Of a stretch of 64,000 bases of DNA, positions 17,672 to 26,734 are shown piece by piece. Made by a program: the position numbers and the translations under genes. Each line of letters opens with the position of its first letter. The stretch's first letter is position 1. Origin of the DNA: Sphingobacteriia bacterium (GTDB taxonomy: Bacteria; Bacteroidota; Bacteroidia; Bacteroidales; UBA7960). Below the pieces are notes generated by a model that saw only the letters and a program-made list of their open reading frames with translations, did not search any database and was not told the origin of the DNA. The stretch is taken from contig JAABRR010000012.1 in assembly GCA_011390785.1 (NCBI GenBank), positions 62,001-126,000 on the forward strand, written 5' to 3'.

Positions 17672-20272
17672 ATGAAAAGCGAAAAAGGAATCAAAATAAC
17701 CGTTTTTCTTAGTTACAGCATCATACTGGTGCTTGTGGGTCTTATCTCTTATTATACTTTTACCAGTTTCAACCTCCTAACCAAATCGTCTGATAAACTT
17801 GCGCAACCTAATGAAAGAATTGAATTGCTCCATGATATTATTTTTGCTATTCACACTGCAGAAAGCAGCATAAGATCGTATAGTTTAACTGATCGTGAAT
17901 CTCATCTTAATGCCTATTTTATGGGGTTGTCACAGATTAACGATATGGTGGACACTCTTTACAAACTGGCCAGAGACGATAATTTTATCAAGGAAACCAT
18001 CGATTCAATTAATGTTGAATTGTTGAATAAAACCCAGATACTGGAGCAATTTATCTTAATCAGACGGCTCGATAAAAACTCGGTTTTTTATTACCAAGCT
18101 GTTGATGAAATTGTTAGGGTATCTACAAAACAGAGTACCTTGCCGGGCATTGCTGAAAATGAAATCATTGATACGCTTGCTTTGATTGATGAGCCTGTTT
18201 CTGAGCAACAGTCTGTCGATCGGGAAGAAATTACCCGCGAAAAGGAGAATGTTTTTCAACGAATCAGGAGTTTTTTCTCGGGTAGCAAAAGCGAAATAGC
18301 AGATATTCCTGCTTCAGAAAATGATTCTTTAATTCAGGAGCAGGTATTACAGCAAATCAGGACTGATTCAATAATTACTTATAATCGGGATACCCTTAAT
18401 CTTAAAAGGGAAATTGAAAATGCCATGTCTGTTCTTTTTCAGCAGCTTTACCAGCGGCAGCAAGCCATTAGAGAGACCGAAAATCGCATACTTCTTAATG
18501 ATAAAAAAGTGATGGACCGGATTTGGCTACTCGTAACGCGCCTGGAAGAATATGAAAAAAAGAATGCCCTTAGTGAAGCATCTTTCTCACACGCAACAGT
18601 TGAAGAAACGTCAGACAAAATATTTTTGCTTATTCTGGCATCATTTGTAGTAATGTTGATTTTTTTCTGGCTTTTTGTAAGCGATATCAATAAAAGCCGT
18701 TTTTATAAAAAGCAGTTGATAGCTGAGAAAGCCCGTGCTGAAGAGCTGTTACTAGTAAAACAACGCTTTATGGCCAATATCAGCCACGAAATCCGTACAC
18801 CCTTAAACAGTATTGTTGGATTTTCTGAACAGTTGCAAAAGCTTAAAATCAGAAATGACGCTTCTCTTTATACCATTGCCATAAGTCAGTCGTCCAGGCA
18901 TCTGCTCGAAATCGTGAACGATATTCTTGATTTTTCCAAAATGGAAGCCGGGAAAATTCAACTGGATCCGGTGCCTGCAGATGTAGCAGAATTGACCCGT
19001 CAGGTTTATATTTCTCTGGAAGAGATGGCAAGCTCCAAAGGCATTAAGCTTATTATACAAACAGATAAACTCAGTCATCAATTTTTTATTTGTGATCCGT
19101 TGAGAGTTAAACAGATACTGATCAATCTGGTAAATAATGCCATAAAGTTTACCCACAAAGGATCGGTCGTTGTGACTATTAATCAGACGGAAACAGATGA
19201 TACCCAGGAGCATCTGGTTTGCTTTACCATTGCTGATACAGGTATTGGGATGAGCGAAGCAGATCAGAAAAGAATTTTTGACGAGTTTGCACAGGCCGAC
19301 AGTAACCCGACCCGGAATTATGGTGGCACCGGGCTTGGGTTATCAATAACCCAAAAACTGGTTGATTTGATGCATGGTACTATCGATATGGAAAGTAAGC
19401 CGGGTAAAGGATCTATCTTTAAAGTTTTACTGCCTCTTAAAATATGTGAGGATGTTTCGCAGACTGAAATTAACGAAATTCCTATATTACCAAAAGACTA
19501 CAAGGCACATATTCTTGTTGTGGATGACGACCCGTTGAATCGCCTTCTTATAAGTTCTTTGCTTGTTCCTTATGAAAATATCAGACTAACTGAAGCCTCC
19601 AATGGATTGGAAGCAATTGATCAACTTAAGAAACAAGCATATGATCTTCTAATTACCGATATTCAAATGCCTGGTATGAGTGGCATTGAGTTGATTGAAC
19701 AACTTCGTTCGGATAAAACTTTGCCAAATTTTGCAATTCCTGCAATTGCTTGTACTGCTGATATTACCGAGGCGACTAAAAAGAACCTGAAAAAAGCTGA
19801 GATTGAACACTACTTGCTTAAACCTTTAAATGAGAAGATATTTTTTCAAATGCTCAACGCCTTGATCAACAATGATAAGATATTTAATGAAGATATTTCT
19901 CCGGTAGCATTAAATCTAAATATTGTTGAGGAAAAGATTCAAACAGGGAAACTTTTCGATATTTCTGGTCTGGATAGATTTACGGGGGGAAATTCAGAAA
20001 CCAACAAAAAAATACTTGCCGCTTTTAAGGTTGATACACAGAACAATATTCTTTCACTTATTAATGATCTGAAAACCGATAACCGCAAATCTATTCATGC
20101 CACAGTGCATAAAATGAGTCATATGTTTGAATTATTGAGAATTCATTCTGCATCGAAGAGTATAACTAATTTAAATAAGAGTAATATATCTCTCTTGCCA
20201 TTCGATGAGCTCGAACGAAATGTTTTTAAACTCGTAGGAATTGCCGAAAATGTAATTGCTGAACTCGGTTAA
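17672..20272 (+). CDS. Hybrid sensor histidine kinase (HisKA-HATPase-REC-Hpt)
   Basis: This 866-residue inner-membrane kinase has a transmembrane helix at about 9-31, a long extracytoplasmic sensor region to about 320 with charged, coiled-coil-like stretches, and a second helix at about 318-338. HisKA follows with phospho-His372 (NISHEIRTP), then HATPase_c (NLVNNAIKF, DTGIGMS, GGTGLGL), a receiver with Asp663 (LLITDIQMPGMSG) and a C-terminal Hpt-like domain with His813 (VHKMSHMFELL). All parts of a His-Asp-His phosphorelay are therefore in one chain. It faces the NtrC-type regulator gene at 20353, which could be the final phosphate acceptor. The sensed signal is unknown. Confidence 0.92.
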   Translation: MKSEKGIKITVFLSYSIILVLVGLISYYTFTSFNLLTKSSDKLAQPNERIELLHDIIFAIHTAESSIRSYSLTDRESHLNAYFMGLSQINDMVDTLYKLARDDNFIKETIDSINVELLNKTQILEQFILIRRLDKNSVFYYQAVDEIVRVSTKQSTLPGIAENEIIDTLALIDEPVSEQQSVDREEITREKENVFQRIRSFFSGSKSEIADIPASENDSLIQEQVLQQIRTDSIITYNRDTLNLKREIENAMSVLFQQLYQRQQAIRETENRILLNDKKVMDRIWLLVTRLEEYEKKNALSEASFSHATVEETSDKIFLLILASFVVMLIFFWLFVSDINKSRFYKKQLIAEKARAEELLLVKQRFMANISHEIRTPLNSIVGFSEQLQKLKIRNDASLYTIAISQSSRHLLEIVNDILDFSKMEAGKIQLDPVPADVAELTRQVYISLEEMASSKGIKLIIQTDKLSHQFFICDPLRVKQILINLVNNAIKFTHKGSVVVTINQTETDDTQEHLVCFTIADTGIGMSEADQKRIFDEFAQADSNPTRNYGGTGLGLSITQKLVDLMHGTIDMESKPGKGSIFKVLLPLKICEDVSQTEINEIPILPKDYKAHILVVDDDPLNRLLISSLLVPYENIRLTEASNGLEAIDQLKKQAYDLLITDIQMPGMSGIELIEQLRSDKTLPNFAIPAIACTADITEATKKNLKKAEIEHYLLKPLNEKIFFQMLNALINNDKIFNEDISPVALNLNIVEEKIQTGKLFDISGLDRFTGGNSETNKKILAAFKVDTQNNILSLINDLKTDNRKSIHATVHKMSHMFELLRIHSASKSITNLNKSNISLLPFDELERNVFKLVGIAENVIAELG

Positions 20273-20352
20273 AAAACAAGATAGAGGCTGGTAAATTGAG
20301 AATTTTATTAAGTATTAAGATTGCTCGAATGGTTTACATGGTACTACCATTT

Positions 20353-21729
20353 TTACAGCGGAATATTATACAATTTGAGTTTGTTGTAAAGCGTACGTCG
20401 ATCAATGTTAAGAAGCTTTGCGGTTTTTGACTTATTGTATTTTGTTTTTTGCAGTGTGGCCAAAATTGTTTCTTTCTCGGTCTTTTCAGTTTTATCCTTT
20501 AAAGTAATTTCTCCATCTACATTATTTTCAGCTGTTTGGCCACTTCTCATAACTGTTTGATGGATAATTTCCCAGGGCAGACTGGATTTTTCCAATTGAT
20601 TTCCTCTTGCCAATAAAACCGAACGTTTGATTATATTTTTCACTTCTCTTATATTACCCGGCCATGAGTAGTTTACAAAAATTTCCATTAAATCGCCGGT
20701 AATTTCACTAACGTTTTTATTGAGCTCATAGTTGGCTTTTTGCAAAAAGTGTTGGATAAATAGGGGTATATCCTCTTTTCTTTCGCGCAGGGGTGGAGCC
20801 GTAATACAAAATTCGTTTAGCCTGTGGAATAGGTCTTCCCTGAAATTTCCTTTTCTGGCTTCTTCTTTAAGATTATCATTGGTAGCCACAAGGATACGAA
20901 CATCAACAGGTATATCTCGGTTACTCCCAATTTTTCGTATCACCCGTTCTTGAATGGCTCTTAAAAGCTTAATTTGGGTATCATAAGAAAGATTTCCAAT
21001 CTCATCAAGGAAAATTGTACCCTTATGGGCTGCCTCAAACTGACCGGTTTTATCCTGAATAGCGCCCGTAAAGGAACCTTTCAGATGCCCAAAAAATTCG
21101 CTCCCGGCAAGTTCTTTGGAAAGAGCTCCGCAATCTACTGCTGTAAAGGGCATTTTGCTTCGTTTGCTTAAATCGTGTATTCGACGTGCAATGTATTCTT
21201 TGCCTGTTCCGCTCTCTCCCTGTATAATAACTGAAAGATCGGTATTGGCCACTAGTTGGATATGTTCGTGAATGGTTTTTGATGCCGGGCTTTTGTTGTC
21301 TAAAAAATCAACAAATTCTTCAGGGTTGAAGGTGTTTTTTTTCTCCAGGATATCATTATTGGAATCTGAAATCTTTTTCAAGCCCATATTAATGTGGGCA
21401 AGCATTTCGTCGGGATTTACTGGTTTGGCAACATATTCGTAAGCTCCGAATTTAATTGCACTAACAGCCATTCTTATATCGGCGTATGCCGTCATAATAA
21501 TAACCAGAGAAGAAGGAGATTGCCGCCTAATCAGTTTCAGTAATTCAATACCATCTTTATCGGGTAGGCGAAAATCGGTTAGAATAACATCAAATTGCAT
21601 GTTTTTAATTTTCTCCAGAGCTTTTGATACGCTATAGACTTCTATTGTTTCAAAACCGTTTCTTTCGAGAAAAGCCTTAAGGGTTAGGGTAAAGCTTATG
21701 TCGTCATCCACAATTAAGATTTTCTTCAT
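20353..21729 (-). CDS. Sigma-54-dependent response regulator, NtrC family
   Basis: This 458-residue protein has an N-terminal receiver (acidic pair at 8-10, phospho-Asp52 in ILTDFRLP), an AAA+ domain with Walker A GESGTGKE (171-178), the sigma-54 contact loop GSFTGA (218-223) and Walker B LDEIG, and a C-terminal Fis-type helix-turn-helix (NKSKTAKLLNIDRRTLYNKL). It should activate RpoN promoters by ATP-driven remodelling. It is convergent with the hybrid kinase ending at 20272, whose Hpt domain is a reasonable phosphate donor. That link is inferred from proximity only. Confidence 0.94.
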   Translation of the reverse strand: MKKILIVDDDISFTLTLKAFLERNGFETIEVYSVSKALEKIKNMQFDVILTDFRLPDKDGIELLKLIRRQSPSSLVIIMTAYADIRMAVSAIKFGAYEYVAKPVNPDEMLAHINMGLKKISDSNNDILEKKNTFNPEEFVDFLDNKSPASKTIHEHIQLVANTDLSVIIQGESGTGKEYIARRIHDLSKRSKMPFTAVDCGALSKELAGSEFFGHLKGSFTGAIQDKTGQFEAAHKGTIFLDEIGNLSYDTQIKLLRAIQERVIRKIGSNRDIPVDVRILVATNDNLKEEARKGNFREDLFHRLNEFCITAPPLRERKEDIPLFIQHFLQKANYELNKNVSEITGDLMEIFVNYSWPGNIREVKNIIKRSVLLARGNQLEKSSLPWEIIHQTVMRSGQTAENNVDGEITLKDKTEKTEKETILATLQKTKYNKSKTAKLLNIDRRTLYNKLKLYNIPL

Positions 21730-21844
21730 AAGATTTTTTTTTGAAGCAGCTCTGAGTTAAATTGGGTGGAAATCAAATGCAAATATAACTTTATTCTTAC
21801 GGTTGTTTTACCATTATTTCAAAATAATCGGGTAGATATTAGAC

Positions 21845-21875
21845 GAAAAAAGGCTACCCGAATCAACGGGTAGCC
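21845..21875 (-). terminator. Terminator downstream of the coiled-coil lipoprotein gene
   Basis: On the minus strand GGCTACCCG pairs with CGGGTAGCC across a 6-base loop and is followed by TTTTTT, a classical rho-independent terminator 40 bases after the gene that ends at 21916. Confidence 0.88.
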
Positions 21876-21915
21876 AGAGGTAATATATTGAGAGAAAACA
21901 AAAGGGGCTGAGAGC

Positions 21916-22800
21916 CTATTCTATGCTTACAATCAGGTACCGGGTATTGCTCCAGAACTTTGCCGGGTTTTCGATAAATATCATCGACGCTTCTTCTTCG
22001 TTTGTTTCAATTACATAGCTGTCTTGTGGGTGAAGACTTAGCAAACTAGCATTTTTACCTGGAATAAACACTTTTTCTATGCTGGTAATATCAACTCTGG
22101 TAAAATAGTCTTTGCTCGCATCGGAATTAACAACAGTTGTTTTTCCCAAACCCAGAAAACCACCCTTCTTTTCAATGATTGATTGTTCGCGCAATTCTGA
22201 TTCGGTTCCAAATACATACCAGGCTGAATTGAGTTCTTCGGTTTTTTGATCTACAAGTTGATTAATTTCCCGGTTTTGTATTTCCAAACTGTCAAGAGCA
22301 GCTGATAACTGGGAGTTGGAAATATTCAGATTGTGCATATTATCGCGCATCAGAGATATTTCAATGTTCTTTTCCTCAATATCTGCTTGTAAACTGGCAA
22401 CCAAAGTTTCAAACTGATCAATTTTAATGTTTGAATCGCGTAATTGCCTGTTTAGATTGTTTATCATGCGTCTGTTGTCTTCCATTAGTTCACCAATAAC
22501 AGCCAGATCAGATTCAATCTGGTCTCTTGTATTTTGCTGTATATTGTCTTTGTCGCGTGTTTCTTCAGAAATAATGTCTTGCTTAAGTTTTATCTGGGTA
22601 AGATTGTCCCTGATTTGGTTCATCGATTCAAAAAACTCATTGATATTGTTTTCTTTTTCAACGGCTTCGCTCTTCAGGGCTTCGTTTTCCTGCTCGAGCA
22701 TGGTAATTTTTTCCTTTTGTTGTTCCAATTCTTTTTGGTTACATGAGGCGAGTGTAACAAAAATTAAGGCAATAGCAATTAATAACGTGTATCTCTTCAT
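21916..22800 (-). CDS. Coiled-coil lipoprotein, Cbp1-like
   Basis: This 294-residue protein has a lipoprotein signal (hydrophobic stretch, LASC, Cys20). Residues about 22-195 are an almost unbroken heptad-rich coiled coil (many Glu, Gln, Lys, Asn, Ile, Leu). A globular C-terminal domain follows (SAWYVFGTESELREQ, KKGGFLGLGKT, DYFTRVDI). This layout matches lipoproteins of Bacteroidota that databases often label Cbp1-family collagen-binding adhesin. That label is from memory and the adhesin role should not be assumed. It is probably anchored in a membrane facing the periplasm or surface. It has its own terminator and is probably monocistronic. Confidence 0.65.
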   Translation of the reverse strand: MKRYTLLIAIALIFVTLASCNQKELEQQKEKITMLEQENEALKSEAVEKENNINEFFESMNQIRDNLTQIKLKQDIISEETRDKDNIQQNTRDQIESDLAVIGELMEDNRRMINNLNRQLRDSNIKIDQFETLVASLQADIEEKNIEISLMRDNMHNLNISNSQLSAALDSLEIQNREINQLVDQKTEELNSAWYVFGTESELREQSIIEKKGGFLGLGKTTVVNSDASKDYFTRVDITSIEKVFIPGKNASLLSLHPQDSYVIETNEEEASMIFIENPAKFWSNTRYLIVSIE

Positions 22801-23066
22801 AGTTTTAAATTTTAAAATTCAGTATTACAGCAAGAAAATTGTGCCAAAGAAAAGCAGTTTCAATGTCAAATCATATATTAATCTGTAAGCTAATTAATTA
22901 GCTTGTGTGTTGATAAGTTTGTTATATTAAAATGAAAATAAGATTGTGAAGAATAATACACACATTGTAAACCAATAAGATTTACAATTTGTAAAGCATG
23001 GTCAAAATAATTTTTATTGCCCCAAACCCAACAGAAAATTGTTAATTTAGATGTTTAACGAATTAA

Positions 23067-23507
23067 GTGACCAAAACTCAACAACTGAATTTTGAATTGA
23101 AACCAAAACCTACTCATATTATTTTCTTTGATGGTGTTTGCAATCTTTGCAACAATTCGGTCAATTTTATAATTGAGCGAGATAAGAAAGATATTTTCTA
23201 TTTTGCATCTTTACAATCTGATGAAGCAAAAAATATGCTGGGTGAAAAATACCCTGCTTCCGGCACTTTCGATACTATATTATATCTTGAAAAGGGGATA
23301 CTATACACTTACTCCACTGCAATACTGCGTATTTGCAAAAAGCTTCCGTTACCCTATCCTTTGTTTTATGCTTTTGTAGTTATACCTCCCTTTATTCGGA
23401 ATTATGCTTATGGCATCATAAGCCGTAACCGTTACAAATGGTTCGGGAAAAAGGACCAATGTATGATTCCCACCCCTGAGCTAAAAGCAAAATTCCTTGA
23501 TTCGTAG
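23067..23507 (+). CDS. DCC family thiol-disulfide oxidoreductase-like protein
   Basis: This 146-residue protein (DUF393/YuxK family) has the defining motif DGVCNLC near residue 22, a DxxCxxC that gives the family its name, and conserved later segments (ASLQS, WFGKKDQC). A thioredoxin-like redox role is assumed for the family but poorly tested. The start is a GTG at 23067: an in-frame TAA directly precedes it and the next Met lies inside the domain. An ATG at 23051 is out of frame. Confidence 0.85.
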   Translation: MTKTQQLNFELKPKPTHIIFFDGVCNLCNNSVNFIIERDKKDIFYFASLQSDEAKNMLGEKYPASGTFDTILYLEKGILYTYSTAILRICKKLPLPYPLFYAFVVIPPFIRNYAYGIISRNRYKWFGKKDQCMIPTPELKAKFLDS

Positions 23508-23610
23508 AGCCAAATTTCGGTTTAGCTCCTTAAATCAAGTGTTGATCTAATGTTACTGTCTTCTTAAAAATAACGATTGGGATAAACTTATTAAATCAAA
23601 TCCTTTTTCC

Positions 23611-23618
23611 TATATTTG
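23611..23618 (+). promoter_or_regulatory. Putative -7 box for rocD
   Basis: TATATTTG matches TAnnTTTG, 72 bases upstream of the rocD ATG. The nearest TTG (23577-23579) is 31 bases upstream, too far for a standard -33 element. Confidence 0.45.
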
Positions 23619-23690
23619 CCCCAAAATTCACCCCCAAAGGTTACCAATCAAAACCTAAAACAATTTACATAATTTTAAAAAATACTGAAT

Positions 23691-24926
23691 ATGAGTACAG
23701 TAATGACTGAAAAAATGAATGCCCAGCAAATAATGGAAATGGAAGATAAATATGGTGCACATAATTACCATCCACTACCCGTAGTTTTATCAAAAGGCGA
23801 AGGAGTTTTTGTATGGGATGTTGATGGCAAGCGCTATTACGATTTCCTTTCTGCTTATTCTGCGGTTAACCAGGGGCATTGCCATCCTAAAATTTTAGAT
23901 GCACTAGTAGAACAATCCAAAACCCTGGCACTTACATCAAGAGCTTTTCACAATGATGTTTTGGGTCGCTACGAAAAATATGTAACAGAATATTTTGGTT
24001 TCGATAAGGTTTTGCCCATGAATACAGGTGCCGAAGCCGTTGAAACCGCCATCAAGCTAACTCGTAAATGGGCTTATAATAAGAAGGGTATTCCGGAGAA
24101 CATGGCTAAAATTGTGGTTTGCGAAAATAACTTCCACGGACGCACAACTACCATTGTATCTTTTTCCAATGATCCTGACGGATATGGCGATTATGGCCCC
24201 TTTACACCGGGTTTTATCCGTATTCCTTATGATGATGCCGATGCTTTGGCCGAAGCGCTTAAAGATCCGCATGTAGCTGGTTTTCTGGTAGAACCTATAC
24301 AGGGCGAAGCCGGAGTTTATGTGCCTTGCGATAGCTACCTGCCCAAATGCAAGAAATTGTGCGAAGAAAACAACGTATTGTTTATTGCCGATGAAGTGCA
24401 AACAGGAATTGCCCGCACCGGACGTATGCTGGCCTGCGATCACGTAAATGTGAAACCCGATATTCTGATTCTCGGAAAAGCCATAAGTGGTGGTATGTAT
24501 CCCGTATCTGCTGTTTTGGCCAACGATGAAATCATGATGGTGATAAAACCCGGACAGCATGGTTCTACCTTTGGTGGAAACCCCGTAGCTGCCCGCGTTG
24601 CTGTTGCTGCACTCGATGTAATCAAAGACGAAAAACTGGCCGAAAGAGCCGAAAAGCTGGGCAACATTCTTCGCGAAGAATTAAGAGCTATTAAATCGGA
24701 TATGATTACCAAAGTACGTGGTAAAGGCTTGTTAAATGCCATTGTTATAAAACCTAAAAATAGTAAAGAAGCGTGGGATGTTTGTCTTAAAATGGCAGAA
24801 AATGGTCTGCTTGCCAAGCCCACTCACGGCGATATCATCCGGTTTGCACCACCCTTGGTTATCACCGAAGAACAACTGCACGAATGTGTTGATATCATTC
24901 GCCGCTCTATTGAAGAGTTTGCTTAA
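23691..24926 (+). CDS. rocD: Ornithine--oxo-acid transaminase
   Basis: This 411-residue class III PLP aminotransferase converts ornithine and 2-oxoglutarate to glutamate semialdehyde and glutamate, linking arginine and proline metabolism. It shows [21 protein letters not shown], the PLP-Asp in [12 protein letters not shown] and the PLP-Lys in LGKAISGG. The N-terminal segment ([21 protein letters not shown]) is characteristic of ornithine rather than acetylornithine aminotransferase. The gene has its own promoter box and a strong terminator and is probably transcribed alone. Confidence 0.95.
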   Translation: MSTVMTEKMNAQQIMEMEDKYGAHNYHPLPVVLSKGEGVFVWDVDGKRYYDFLSAYSAVNQGHCHPKILDALVEQSKTLALTSRAFHNDVLGRYEKYVTEYFGFDKVLPMNTGAEAVETAIKLTRKWAYNKKGIPENMAKIVVCENNFHGRTTTIVSFSNDPDGYGDYGPFTPGFIRIPYDDADALAEALKDPHVAGFLVEPIQGEAGVYVPCDSYLPKCKKLCEENNVLFIADEVQTGIARTGRMLACDHVNVKPDILILGKAISGGMYPVSAVLANDEIMMVIKPGQHGSTFGGNPVAARVAVAALDVIKDEKLAERAEKLGNILREELRAIKSDMITKVRGKGLLNAIVIKPKNSKEAWDVCLKMAENGLLAKPTHGDIIRFAPPLVITEEQLHECVDIIRRSIEEFA

Positions 24927-24950
24927 TATCACTAAATTTGAAATGAACTG

Positions 24951-24983
24951 CCGGCTTTGCATTTTTCCAGAGCCGGTTTTTTT
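24951..24983 (+). terminator. Terminator of rocD
   Basis: CCGGCT pairs with AGCCGG across a 14-base loop and is followed by seven T, 24 bases after the rocD stop. Confidence 0.85.
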
Positions 24984-25044
24984 ATTTCCTTAATTTTGTT
25001 GTCTTCATAATGTATCGTGTTTTACCTTTAAAATCTTTTTTCTG

Positions 25045-26049
25045 TTGCGCCACTTTAATATCCCTGTTTTTATTCCTGAGATGGCATGCCCTTTTCGTTG
25101 TATATATTGTAATCAGTATAATATAACTGCCAGGGAAAAACCTCCAGCTGCTGAAGATGTTAGAGAAATTATTGAAAGTTATCTTTTGACCCTGCCACAA
25201 ACCGATGCCAGTATTGAAACAGCATTTTTTGGTGGAAGTTTTACAGGATTATCCATACCGGAGCAAAATAAATATCTTGATATCCTTCAACCCTTTATTA
25301 AGTCAGAACGTATTTCTGGTATTAGAATCTCTACGCGGCCTGATTATATCAATTCAGAAATTCTTGCCAATTTGAAACAAAGATGTGTAAAATCAATTGA
25401 ATTGGGTGCACAATCTATGGATGATAAGGTGTTGAAAAAAGCAGGGCGTGGCCACTCTGCCAAGGATGTTTCAAGAGCGGCGGAACTTATTAAAAAAATG
25501 GGTTTTGAACTGGGGTTACAAATGATGACAGGTTTGCCCGGAGATACCGAAGAAAAAGCAATGAAAACAGCGCAAGAAATCATTTCGTTAGGTGCAGATA
25601 CTACACGTATTTACCCAACGCTGGTGATCAAAGATACGCCCCTCGCAAGTTTATACCAAAAAAAGGAATATCAACCCCAGCATTTATCCGAAGCTGTAAG
25701 TTTAACTGCAAAACTTTATTATTTATTCAATAGGGCAGGGGTAAGGGTTTTAAGAATGGGACTGCATCCATCAGAAGGATTTCTTACCGGCGAAAGGTTG
25801 GTGGCAGGACCTTTTCATGTTGCTTTTGGCGAGTTGGTTCTTACTCGGCTATGGGAAGAAAAACTTCGATCCATTACAAAAGAAACAGAACATCAATCTG
25901 TTACTCTATTTGTTCATCCTTCAGATCTTAATGCTTCCATCGGACATAAAGCCACGAATAAGAAACGATTAAAATATTTTTACAGTAAAGTACGTTTTGT
26001 TGCAGATAATAATGTGGCTAAAGGAACTTTTCATGCTGATTTTACTTGA
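25045..26049 (+). CDS. Elp3-like radical SAM protein
   Basis: This 334-residue radical SAM enzyme has the [4Fe-4S] motif CPFRCIYC near residues 14-21, then FFGGSFTGL, RISTRPDYI and QMMTGLPGDTE, which match the Elp3/HemN-like side of the superfamily. There is no acetyltransferase domain, so it is not a full Elp3. The start is a TTG: no in-frame ATG or GTG lies between the upstream region and the conserved PVFIP segment. It overlaps the next gene by 17 bases, so the two are very likely translated together. The substrate is unknown. Confidence 0.82.
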   Translation: MRHFNIPVFIPEMACPFRCIYCNQYNITAREKPPAAEDVREIIESYLLTLPQTDASIETAFFGGSFTGLSIPEQNKYLDILQPFIKSERISGIRISTRPDYINSEILANLKQRCVKSIELGAQSMDDKVLKKAGRGHSAKDVSRAAELIKKMGFELGLQMMTGLPGDTEEKAMKTAQEIISLGADTTRIYPTLVIKDTPLASLYQKKEYQPQHLSEAVSLTAKLYYLFNRAGVRVLRMGLHPSEGFLTGERLVAGPFHVAFGELVLTRLWEEKLRSITKETEHQSVTLFVHPSDLNASIGHKATNKKRLKYFYSKVRFVADNNVAKGTFHADFT

Positions 26050-26716
26050 TTACAGAGCGCCTGAAAAAGCAAGGAAAAAACTGCAGGATATTGGTGAAGT
26101 TGTCAGTTTTAAGACAGAGGGGATTTGCTATGATGCTGTTTCAGGACATCCTGATATCTTTTTGTTTCAGCATCCTTGTGGATGTATCATGGCTCCCAAT
26201 ATACCGGAATTTTACAAGAAAACTTTGTTAAGGCATTCACCATCTTTAACTGAAGGTTCCTTGCCTGTTGGCATTTCTTACCCACAAACTGCACATTACA
26301 ATGCACTTTATACCGAAAATGGTGTTTTGCACAATAAGAAATTCAGCGATCCTGAATTGTTGAAATTTTCTTCTTCTGGATTTATTAATTGCCAACAAGG
26401 ATATGTTCGTTGCACAACAATACAAATAGGCTCAACATTTTTTACTTCCGACAAAGGAATAGAACGTACTTTATTGGCTAAAGCTATGACAGTTTTTTAC
26501 ATTGATCCACAAAATATTGTATTACAGGGTGTTAATAATGGGTTTTTTGGAGGGTGTTGTGGCGTCTGGGAAAAAAATATTTATTTTTGTGGTGCATTGA
26601 AATACTTTCAAAATCATCACTATCTGGTAACCGCTATAGAAAACCAGGGCTTTAATATTATTGAATTATATAACGGCCCCATAATAGATGTGGGTAGTAT
26701 TCTCTTTTTTCCATAA
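26033..26716 (+). CDS. DUF6873-like protein (possible guanidino-modifying-enzyme fold)
   Basis: This 227-residue protein has no signal peptide. Short motifs such as FINCQQGYVRCTT, GVNNGFFGGCCG and YFCGALKYF repeat a pattern of Cys- and Gly-rich turns that resembles the pseudo-symmetric pentein (guanidine-modifying enzyme) fold assigned to DUF6873. This is recalled from family naming and was not tested. The ATG at 26033 overlaps the end of the radical SAM gene. An earlier ATG at 25997 would add 12 unrelated residues. The overlap implies that the two proteins work together. The hybrid kinase gene starts 18 bases after its stop. Confidence 0.6.
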   Translation: MLILLDYRAPEKARKKLQDIGEVVSFKTEGICYDAVSGHPDIFLFQHPCGCIMAPNIPEFYKKTLLRHSPSLTEGSLPVGISYPQTAHYNALYTENGVLHNKKFSDPELLKFSSSGFINCQQGYVRCTTIQIGSTFFTSDKGIERTLLAKAMTVFYIDPQNIVLQGVNNGFFGGCCGVWEKNIYFCGALKYFQNHHYLVTAIENQGFNIIELYNGPIIDVGSILFFP

Positions 26717-26734
26717 AAATTAAATGATAATATA

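Noticed and set aside
23051-23095. ATG at 23051 as start of the DCC gene
   Set aside because: It is out of frame with the DxxCxxC domain and stops after 14 codons. The GTG at 23067 is in frame directly after a stop.
24057-24560. 167-codon open frame on the minus strand
   Set aside because: It is antisense within rocD and has no domain or start context. It is a shadow of the real gene.
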